The position numbers were made by a program, and so were the translations under genes. A DNA stretch of 54,219 nt from a virus. The notes beneath the pieces were generated by a model that made no database searches, had not been told where the DNA came from, and worked only from the letters and a program-made list of their open reading frames with translations. Location: positions 1-54,219 of the IMG/VR virus record IMGVR_UViG_3300037493_001441. One strand, 5' to 3'. Shown here piece by piece: positions 25,320-31,690 of the stretch; position 1 is the stretch's first letter, and each line of letters starts with the position of its first letter.

Positions 25320-25762
25320 GTCAAATGGCTCCTTACTTTGGTGACGTCGCCTGTGTAGGCGCCGATGAGGTCTGCGTCGCTGAGGATCGCAAGCATGACG
25401 GGTTCAAGACCGTCTTTCAAATCCACAGTCCAGCGGTCACCGCCCCAGCGTGGGACTTTGACATAATCACCAGGCTTGGCCCAGACACCTTCGGGCCACT
25501 CTTCACCGCTACTACGCTTCTTGAACGCCAGCGGGCCAACGGAGATGAGCTTAGCGACCTGTCCATTGTATGCCTCCTCTTCTTTGGTACCAGTGGACAG
25601 AATGATGCCGCTGCTGGTCTTGTTGACGATGCGGCGAATCTGAACCACGACTCGGTGGCCGAAGGGTGTAAACTCAGGGTCAATCTTGGGGAACATCTCC
25701 TCGACTGATTTGTCGCTGACGTCCAGCCCTTTCCCGTATGGGTTGATAACTTCTCCAGCCAT
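25316..25762 (-). CDS. GroES-like co-chaperonin
   Basis: 148 residues; the GroES-like barrel covers about 30-135. GHRVVVQIRR corresponds to the first strand of GroES, NKTSSGIILSTGTKE to the mobile loop with the GroEL-binding tripeptide as Ile-Ile-Leu (53-55), then GQVAKLISVGP and VWAKPGDYVKVPRWGG. About 30 extra N-terminal and 12 extra C-terminal residues, plus an insertion near 78-92, make it longer than bacterial GroES (97). By analogy with T4 gp31 it may let host GroEL fold the capsid protein; the scaffold is its coupled downstream neighbour. Confidence 0.85.
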   Translation of the reverse strand: MAGEVINPYGKGLDVSDKSVEEMFPKIDPEFTPFGHRVVVQIRRIVNKTSSGIILSTGTKEEEAYNGQVAKLISVGPLAFKKRSSGEEWPEGVWAKPGDYVKVPRWGGDRWTVDLKDGLEPVMLAILSDADLIGAYTGDVTKVRSHLT

Positions 25763-25819
25763 AAGTTTTCTTTCAAAACTCGCACAGATATGGCCGCTGT
25801 GCGCTCGGTACGGGACGAA

Positions 25820-25999
25820 CTATTCGTCCTTTTCTTGTCCTGACATTGCATCCTTCACAATGTCAATCAACTCAGCCAGTTCTACGTAGGCACCCAAGCG
25901 TTTCTGAAACGCAGGCCAGTCGCTAGGCGGAAAATCAAATACTTCGAGCGCCATCTTTGCACGGCGCTCAATTAACTCACGATACAGCTTTTCGAGCAC
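25820..25999 (-). CDS. Small helical hypothetical protein
   Basis: 59 residues from GTG 25999 (LEKLYRELIERRAKMALEVF...), helical and acidic, with FPPSDWPAFQKRLGAYVELAELI. AGAAG-like bases lie upstream and the start overlaps the previous short gene by 23 bases. It precedes the GroES-like gene. The ATG 16 codons inside is an alternative start. Confidence 0.6.
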   Translation of the reverse strand: MLEKLYRELIERRAKMALEVFDFPPSDWPAFQKRLGAYVELAELIDIVKDAMSGQEKDE

Positions 26000-26078
26000 G
26001 ATAGGCTTCTTGCTGCATGCTATAGATCAACTTGGCCACAGCCCATGCCGTCCACGTAGGCGTTGCCGGAGGCGTCAT
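25977..26078 (-). CDS. Very small hypothetical protein
   Basis: 33 residues (MTPPATPTWTAWAVAKLIYS then MQQEAYRARKAVS), coupled to the upstream stop by ATGA. It has a short amphipathic or membrane-associated helix. Its size limits confidence. Confidence 0.45.
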   Translation of the reverse strand: MTPPATPTWTAWAVAKLIYSMQQEAYRARKAVS

Positions 26079-26257
26079 TTGCACCCGCACTTGACTTTGC
26101 CACCAGCTTTGTAGCCGGGGACGCCATTGTTGCGTTTGGCTTTGGTGAGAGGGTTCATGGGTTGGCCCTTGATTGCAGGCATGACGCCAGAGATACGGGG
26201 GGCTTTTACGACCACGCCGCCCTTGGCGTAGCAAGCTTGCTTAGACTGACTGCCCAT
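26075..26257 (-). CDS. Small basic Gly/Lys protein
   Basis: 60 residues, very basic, with GGVVVKAPRISGVMPAIKG and a terminal YKAGGKVKCGCK. ATG 26257 follows GGAGG. Small KAGG-type basic proteins recur in podovirus head operons, perhaps as DNA- or capsid-binding peptides; function unknown. Confidence 0.65.
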   Translation of the reverse strand: MGSQSKQACYAKGGVVVKAPRISGVMPAIKGQPMNPLTKAKRNNGVPGYKAGGKVKCGCK

Positions 26258-26259
26258 AA

Positions 26260-26511
26260 TTACCTCCGGGATTTAGTTTTTGCAGCAGGCTTTTTGGCGG
26301 CCATTTTTGCTATTGGTTTCTTGACTGCGCCGCCGCGCTTGAAAGCGATCTCGGAGACCGCTTTCTTGGCCGCGTCACGCTCGGCTTGTTCCTTTGCGGA
26401 TTGCCGTGCTGCGGCTTGCTCGGCTGCTTGTCGGGCAGCTTCGCGCTTCAATTGCTCAGAAGACGCATTCTTGCGGTCTGTGCCTGTGATTGTGTCCCAA
26501 AGACTGGCCAT
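26260..26511 (-). CDS. Lys/Ala-rich basic protein
   Basis: 83 residues. The first 55 are a charged Ala/Glu/Gln helix; the last 30 are histone-like (AVKKPIAKMAAKKPAAKTK). It may bind packaged DNA or the capsid interior. It directly precedes the small basic Gly/Lys gene and overlaps the membrane-protein gene upstream. Confidence 0.65.
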   Translation of the reverse strand: MASLWDTITGTDRKNASSEQLKREAARQAAEQAAARQSAKEQAERDAAKKAVSEIAFKRGGAVKKPIAKMAAKKPAAKTKSRR

Positions 26512-26642
26512 GAGTTTGCGCTCCTAGTGATAATCCATGCAAAGAGTAGCCCTGCCACAACCACAACGCTCATGTTGACAAAACACATATAGTCATAGCC
26601 CAGCAGTGTGAACCATGCAAATACAGTAGAGAATCGTAACAT
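26448..26642 (-). CDS. Small membrane protein
   Basis: 64 residues with two hydrophobic stretches (about 5-20 and 22-40). ATG 26642 has GGAG about 9 bases upstream. It overlaps the next gene by 64 bases in a different frame. It is first after the promoter motif at 26683. The large overlap leaves some doubt. Confidence 0.5.
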   Translation of the reverse strand: MLRFSTVFAWFTLLGYDYMCFVNMSVVVVAGLLFAWIITRSANSWPVFGTQSQAQTARMRLLSN

Positions 26643-26682
26643 GTTGGCGCTCCAGTCAAAGCAATCGCAGCTTTATTCAGGC

Positions 26683-26711
26683 AATTATAGGGCCAATTTG
26701 TGAAAGGCCAA
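26683..26711 (-). promoter_or_regulatory. Candidate late promoter, copy B
   Basis: The reverse strand reads TTGGCC, 16 bases, then TATAAT, within the shared GCCCTATAATT motif. This copy is the only one of the three with a passable -35. It lies in an 86-base gap ahead of the small basic, GroES-like and scaffold genes. Confidence 0.55.
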
Positions 26712-26728
26712 CAAGATAATTGATTGCG

Positions 26729-27475
26729 CTACAACGCGTATGCCAGAAGCATGAGTTCACTGGCTTCATCGCTAAGGGGTGGGTGCTTTTCTTCAACCAT
26801 GTCTAAGGCAAAAAGCAGCATCAATTCATCTTCAGCCTGTGACTTGCGCTTGTACTTTTGCGCAATCTCGTTGAAGTCGAGGACAACTTGTTGGGTTTCT
26901 TGCGCCAGCAATAGGATGTCAGCAATGAACTGCTGCGCAGCAACTGCATCCGACATGGACCCGGTAAGCTGCTCAATTTGCTGTTCTGCCTTGACCGCAG
27001 CGGTCTCTATGCGTTCCAGCTGCTCGGCATCTTCCTTGCGCTTCTTGGCTGATATGCGCTTGGCCTTGGCTACAACTTCGAGATCGACCGGCTCAGTCTT
27101 CTTCTTTTTCTTCTCCGGCTTGGCGAACGCCTTGGTGTAGTACTCAATGAGCCACAGCCGGGATACCCCGGACTTGGTGGTGACAGCAGGCTGCGCTGCG
27201 GCGTCAAAGCAGATCCAAGAAACCTTGACGTTGCCAGGTACAAACCCGCTGGCGCTACCCGTTGGGGCAGTCAAAGGTACAGTACTCAGCGGGCCAGATC
27301 TAGTTGCCGACCCAAATGCAGAACCAGTTGGCGCGCCAAGCGCAACAAGCGCAACCGGTCCCGCGCCTACAGAACTACCAGTCGCACCGCCTGTTGGCGG
27401 CTCAAGCTGAATTGCGGCAATGGACCCGCTTGCAGATGCATCGCCACCACCTTGTAGGGCTAGTAGCAGTGACAT
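26729..27475 (-). CDS. Structural-operon protein with PTG repeats and a basic helical domain
   Basis: 248 residues. The N-terminus holds three imperfect copies of a ~20-residue unit (PPTGGATGS, APTGSAFGS, APTGSASG). A stretch WICFDAAAQPAV follows, then a Lys-rich segment (PEKKKKKTEP) and long charged helices. Probably a virion component; no family recognised. Confidence 0.65.
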   Translation of the reverse strand: MSLLLALQGGGDASASGSIAAIQLEPPTGGATGSSVGAGPVALVALGAPTGSAFGSATRSGPLSTVPLTAPTGSASGFVPGNVKVSWICFDAAAQPAVTTKSGVSRLWLIEYYTKAFAKPEKKKKKTEPVDLEVVAKAKRISAKKRKEDAEQLERIETAAVKAEQQIEQLTGSMSDAVAAQQFIADILLLAQETQQVVLDFNEIAQKYKRKSQAEDELMLLFALDMVEEKHPPLSDEASELMLLAYAL

Positions 27476-27485
27476 GGACTATCCC

Positions 27486-28871
27486 TTAAACGATTTCTTT
27501 CCAGTTGATACTGGCGGCTACCGTAGCGGCCACCGTGGCCGTGCCTGTCAGCGTACCAACACACAGATACAGATTCGCTGGGCCTGTGATGGCAGCAGTG
27601 CCTGCTGCGTTGTAGCCGATCGCATTCATGTTGTCGTTAAGCGTAGACAGATCGAACGTGTACTGCCCAACCACGTTTGGGATCACCGCATTCCAGATTG
27701 CGGTTCCCGTAATCGCTGTTGCTGCGGTTGCTGCGTTGTCCACTACTGTTGTTGCTCCAGCGACTGTTACAGCAAACGTAGCGCCAGTTGCGGGAGTGCC
27801 GTTCATCAGGAGGGCACATTGCAAAGACGTAGCGCCAGTGGACGCCACGGCCACCACGATAGTGACCATGTGCGGGAGGATTCTGGCGCGTTTCGTCAGG
27901 TCATTGGTTGTTGCAGCCTTGATTCCAAGCACGGGGTAAAGACCCGCAGCAGTACCTCCAACTTTGGCAGTTGCACCAGAAGTGCCGCCAAAATACTTCC
28001 AGCCGCGCATATCGCTCACGTCGCCCTCTTGCAGCACCACGCAGTTAATCAAGGTCAGGTTATTGATGACCGACGCGCCGTAGTTGTAGCACTCTGCGCG
28101 GACAGGTAGTGTTCCGGTTCTGCTCCACGACTCAGCCAGTGCATTGACAGAAATCATCTTGTGGCACCAGATCAGCCCCGCAGCAGTCTCGAATCCAAAT
28201 CGAATAGTTCCGACTCCCAGCCACTGGAACTCAATGACCAAGTGCTGTGCCTTTGTAAAGTTCAGAGTTACGCCGCTTGCGCCTGTTCCGTTGAGCTTGT
28301 CTTGGTTCCAGCCCGCTTGAAGCACACGCTCTTCTGTTCCAGTTGCACCCTGAGTCATGTAGCGGCGAACAACGGAGATCGTACCGGAGTCGTTCTCAAG
28401 GTAAAGGCCATCCCCAGCAGTTGACGGGAATGTACCTTGGTCCGTAAACATACCAACACGCTGCCGCAGGTTGGCTGAGTTGGGGCTAATCATGTTGAAC
28501 GTGAAGCGCAGCAGCGTACTGATACCCGGTGCGTAACGAACGTGGTTGTAAGACTGAATCCAACGACCAGTGCCCGTAGCCACTGTGGTGGTCAGGTTCA
28601 CGCCGTACAGGTTGGTAGTCAGTGCCTCAGTGCCAGCACCGTAAGCCGTTGACTCCCAGATGGTCGTGGCAAGAGTTGGGGTCTGTGCGCCAAAGCTGTA
28701 TTCAAACGCAATGCGCGGCTCTGACACGCGAAGCCTGCCAAAGCTGTCGGTAATCGCGTCATCGTCGTTAAACGTGATGGTGTTTGCCGAGGTAGATGTC
28801 AGTTGTACAGGAATTGGGTTTGCGTCAGTTGCAATCGTTGTCCCATTAATCCCGATTAGCGATGCACTCAT
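27486..28871 (-). CDS. Head-associated structural protein, GRLRVSE family, paralogue 2
   Basis: 461 residues from ATG 28871 (AAGGGG upstream). Beta-rich. Motifs: FGRLRVSEP near 45, VRYAPG near 110, VLQAGWNQDKLNGTGASGVTL near 185, FQWLGVGTIRFGF near 210, and a final NWKEIV. It has the same order and the same length as the protein at 29990-31375. Such FGRLRVS proteins occur as virion proteins in many aquatic phages; they may be capsid fibres or surface subunits. Confidence 0.7.
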   Translation of the reverse strand: MSASLIGINGTTIATDANPIPVQLTSTSANTITFNDDDAITDSFGRLRVSEPRIAFEYSFGAQTPTLATTIWESTAYGAGTEALTTNLYGVNLTTTVATGTGRWIQSYNHVRYAPGISTLLRFTFNMISPNSANLRQRVGMFTDQGTFPSTAGDGLYLENDSGTISVVRRYMTQGATGTEERVLQAGWNQDKLNGTGASGVTLNFTKAQHLVIEFQWLGVGTIRFGFETAAGLIWCHKMISVNALAESWSRTGTLPVRAECYNYGASVINNLTLINCVVLQEGDVSDMRGWKYFGGTSGATAKVGGTAAGLYPVLGIKAATTNDLTKRARILPHMVTIVVAVASTGATSLQCALLMNGTPATGATFAVTVAGATTVVDNAATAATAITGTAIWNAVIPNVVGQYTFDLSTLNDNMNAIGYNAAGTAAITGPANLYLCVGTLTGTATVAATVAASINWKEIV

Positions 28872-28879
28872 ATTTCCCC

Positions 28880-29149
28880 TTATGCCGATGCGTAGGCAAT
28901 GTTGTAGATTCCATGGGCAAGCCCAGTGTTGCACTTGACATAGACGGTAAAGCCAACGCCAGCATTCACGCTGTGGGCTATCACCGTCAGGTCTTCAATC
29001 AAATGGTTGTCAATCTCGTTTGTCGCAGTGACAGCAGGCAGCAACCAAGCCTCGACAAGCTGACCACCTGCGATGGAAGGCAAAGACACAGCAACCGACA
29101 CATCAGTCTTGCCAGTTCCAAAGTCAACAGTTGTTGTTCCGGTTGCCAT
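28880..29149 (-). CDS. Small beta structural protein
   Basis: 89 residues, beta-like (TTVDFGTGKTDVSVAVSL then WLLPAVTATNEIDNHLIEDL and a GFTVYVKC strand). It lies within the head-associated block, in tandem with two other small beta proteins. Probably a decoration subunit. Confidence 0.65.
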   Translation of the reverse strand: MATGTTTVDFGTGKTDVSVAVSLPSIAGGQLVEAWLLPAVTATNEIDNHLIEDLTVIAHSVNAGVGFTVYVKCNTGLAHGIYNIAYASA

Positions 29150-29568
29150 CAGCGGTTGACGTATAGCGGGGTTGTTACAGTAGCGGTAAACGTGCCGTTT
29201 GTGGACGCAGTATCACCCCCAAAATCTACGAACGCGACCAGCTCGTCAGTCGCTGCGCTTCCGATTACCTTGTAAATCCACATGCCAGCAGCGCTCAGTG
29301 TGGCGCTTGTCCAAGCAGCTGGGTTGCCAAACGTAACTGCCACGCGGTTGTTTGTCGCATCCACTGCAGACACGACACAGGTTACGTCTGCACCCCCAGA
29401 GACATAGGTGCCAGAATCTGGACACTCGGTGACTATGTCAGAGCGGAAGCTGAACGTGTCAAACTCAGCTTCAGACGGGACTGCATTAACAAGCATGGCT
29501 TTGTAGGTGCCCGTAAAGTAGGCATCAGCAAGGCGCTTCGTCAAAATGAGTGCGTTGGTTGAGGCCAT
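29149..29568 (-). CDS. Beta structural protein
   Basis: 139 residues. It contains RLADAYFTGTYKAMLVN, SFRSDIVTECPDSGTYVSGG and AAGMWIYKVIGSA...ELVAFVDFGGD, a pattern common in small phage virion proteins. Its ATG is joined to the neighbouring stop as TGATG on the downstream side. Role unknown. Confidence 0.7.
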   Translation of the reverse strand: MASTNALILTKRLADAYFTGTYKAMLVNAVPSEAEFDTFSFRSDIVTECPDSGTYVSGGADVTCVVSAVDATNNRVAVTFGNPAAWTSATLSAAGMWIYKVIGSAATDELVAFVDFGGDTASTNGTFTATVTTPLYVNR

Positions 29569-29990
29569 TAAGCGGATTCAAGTTCAACTGAAAAGTAGCC
29601 AGACGTAACAGCGGCAATCTCGCCCGGTGTGAGGGTGATCGTGTACTCGCTGTCTATTGGCGTGAGGGCCTGGGTCTGGCTGCGGATGGTGGTCGTGCCG
29701 TTAACCAGGCGAATAATTAAGCTGTTGCCAGTCGTGCTGGACGCCCGGTACTTCAACTTCTGGTACTCGGTGCCTGGATAGGTGGTCGGGTTCAGGCTTA
29801 GGTTGCAAGTAGAGCCCACGCTGGTCGTGCTGATGTAGTCGGAGTCGTCAGGCACAACCTCGTCCAGCATCAGGCACAGGTAGTCCCCAGAGCTTGGAAC
29901 CCAACCCGCATTGCTTGTGTCGCCCAGCGGTCGCCCGATGGTGGACGTCAGGGCGTGCGTGGTGTTGTGGAAGTCGAGATCGTGGAGCAT
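29568..29990 (-). CDS. Beta structural protein
   Basis: 140 residues, beta-rich, with YPGTEYQKLKYRASSTTGNSLIIRLVNG and an ending ITLTPGEIAAVTSGYFSVELESA. It is flanked by one-base junctions with its neighbours, so it is made with the 461-residue proteins. Probably head-surface related. Confidence 0.65.
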   Translation of the reverse strand: MLHDLDFHNTTHALTSTIGRPLGDTSNAGWVPSSGDYLCLMLDEVVPDDSDYISTTSVGSTCNLSLNPTTYPGTEYQKLKYRASSTTGNSLIIRLVNGTTTIRSQTQALTPIDSEYTITLTPGEIAAVTSGYFSVELESA

Positions 29991-31375
29991 TAGATCACCT
30001 GCTCATGCCAGTTGGCCAGTGCAGTTATGTTTGACGTTCCAGTGAAGGAAGTGCAAACAATGCTGACATTGATTTGGTTTGCTGTGAGCGCATCAATCTG
30101 GCTGAGTACCAACGGATTGCGGATGTCAGTGTCCCGGCTAGTGACTCCTGCATTGGATCCGGAGCCAGAGATTACGAACCCGCTGATGATGGTCACACCG
30201 TTCGCTATTGCAGTGGCTGTGGTGTCGTACTCAGCAGTTGAATTGGTATCGACGCTGGCAAACGCTGCACCCGTCAACGTGCCGCCAACCACAACCTCGT
30301 ACATTGAGTCGTTTGTTGTTGCGCGTAGTGTAAACGTCAAGTCTTCTATGTGCGCGCGGTTGGTACGGCTGTTGTAGGTTGCCTTGGGGCGAATAGACAG
30401 GACTGGGCGGCGAGTTGTTACAGCCGTTGTTGTGATAGTTGGAGGTGCGGAGAATGGGAAGCCACGAACCTCTGTCCCACCTTCAGACTGCACTGAGCAG
30501 CAGACAAACTGAATAGTCGCGCCTGTGCTCGCTCCGGTGTTCCGAGTCTCCATCCGCACAGGAAGATTGAATGACTGAGTGTACGGCACAGCTAGGCTAT
30601 TGGCATTCAGGAACTGGTGCACCGGGTAGAGCACGCCGTTAATGTCGAAGCCAACAACCACACGCCCAACGCCGAGCCACTGAGCCTGAATAAACAGAAT
30701 CTGCGTCTTGGTCAGGTCTAGCGTGATACCGGAAACACCTGTTCCGTCCATCTTGTCTATGTTCCAAGACGCTTGCACTACGCGGTTGTCTACGACTGAG
30801 CCACTGGTGGACGTCCGGCGCACCATTGCAAGCACACCATTAGTGACTTCAAAGAATACGCCGTTAGCGGAGTCAAAGTACCCAACGCGAGAGTCGTTGT
30901 TGGCGACGGTGCCAGGACTGAAGATGCCAGTCAGCAGCACAAGATGTGACTTGCCAGGAACGTAGCGCACGTACTGGCGGGACTGCAGGACAGCGTAGTG
31001 GCCTGATGTCCCGCTCACGGTGATCGGAGTCATCCGGGTGTTTGCATCAGTCGGGCCAACTGAGTTGGAGCCGTTGGTGACACTGCCGTTACTACTTGGC
31101 GTCGAAAGAGTGCCGTTAGCAGTGGCATCCCATGTCGTGCGCGTGTCCAGTCCGTACTCTTGCTGTGAGTCGAACAGCGTTATTGCCTCGGAGACGCGCA
31201 GACGCCCGAATGCGTCCAGTTGCACAGTGTCAGCAAGCGCTATAGGCAGTGTCTCACCGGCGTACGCCTCCACCCGCTGACGGTAGACTTCAGTCCCCGA
31301 CAGTGTGAGTGTCCCGTTATCGACCTTCTTACCGGTCGAGTCCGGGGCAATCTGGATGTAGGCGTCAGCCGACAC
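29990..31375 (-). CDS. Head-associated structural protein, GRLRVSE family, paralogue 1
   Basis: 461 residues. Motifs in the order of paralogue 2: FGRLRVSEAITLFDSQQEYG near 57, VRYVPG near 137, VVQASWNIDKMDGTGVSGITL near 200, AQWLGVGRVVVGFDINGVLYP, LPVRMETRN and a final NWHEQVI. The duplication with three small beta genes between the copies suggests local amplification of a virion surface module. Confidence 0.7.
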   Translation of the reverse strand: MSADAYIQIAPDSTGKKVDNGTLTLSGTEVYRQRVEAYAGETLPIALADTVQLDAFGRLRVSEAITLFDSQQEYGLDTRTTWDATANGTLSTPSSNGSVTNGSNSVGPTDANTRMTPITVSGTSGHYAVLQSRQYVRYVPGKSHLVLLTGIFSPGTVANNDSRVGYFDSANGVFFEVTNGVLAMVRRTSTSGSVVDNRVVQASWNIDKMDGTGVSGITLDLTKTQILFIQAQWLGVGRVVVGFDINGVLYPVHQFLNANSLAVPYTQSFNLPVRMETRNTGASTGATIQFVCCSVQSEGGTEVRGFPFSAPPTITTTAVTTRRPVLSIRPKATYNSRTNRAHIEDLTFTLRATTNDSMYEVVVGGTLTGAAFASVDTNSTAEYDTTATAIANGVTIISGFVISGSGSNAGVTSRDTDIRNPLVLSQIDALTANQINVSIVCTSFTGTSNITALANWHEQVI

Positions 31376-31690
31376 TTAGATGCCCGCTTGAAGCACCACG
31401 CACACTGTGCTACCTGCACCGGCGGTCTGGTTAATCCGAACACCAGTCACTGGGGCGGTGAACGCTACATCTTTGGTTGCGCTGCCGGTGAGAGTAGAGG
31501 AGTCAATCCAGGTTGCGGTAGCCGGGTTAAACGTCGAGGCGTACACATCATCAAACGTGTACTGGGCCTTGAACGTCACAGCACCAGTCACAAGGACTGC
31601 AACGCTGAAGTTGACGGGTGTCACGTTGTTGTTGATCGCCGCAACCGCTGAAACGGAAATGCCCGAGGTGGATAGAACTATGCGCTTCAT
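31376..31690 (-). CDS. Small beta structural protein
   Basis: 104 residues, beta (VNFSVAVLVTGAVTFKAQYTFDDVY then GVRINQTAGAGSTVCVVLQAG). It directly follows the portal, overlapping it by 4 bases. It resembles small phage decoration or fibre-base proteins; the role is uncertain. Confidence 0.65.
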   Translation of the reverse strand: MKRIVLSTSGISVSAVAAINNNVTPVNFSVAVLVTGAVTFKAQYTFDDVYASTFNPATATWIDSSTLTGSATKDVAFTAPVTGVRINQTAGAGSTVCVVLQAGI

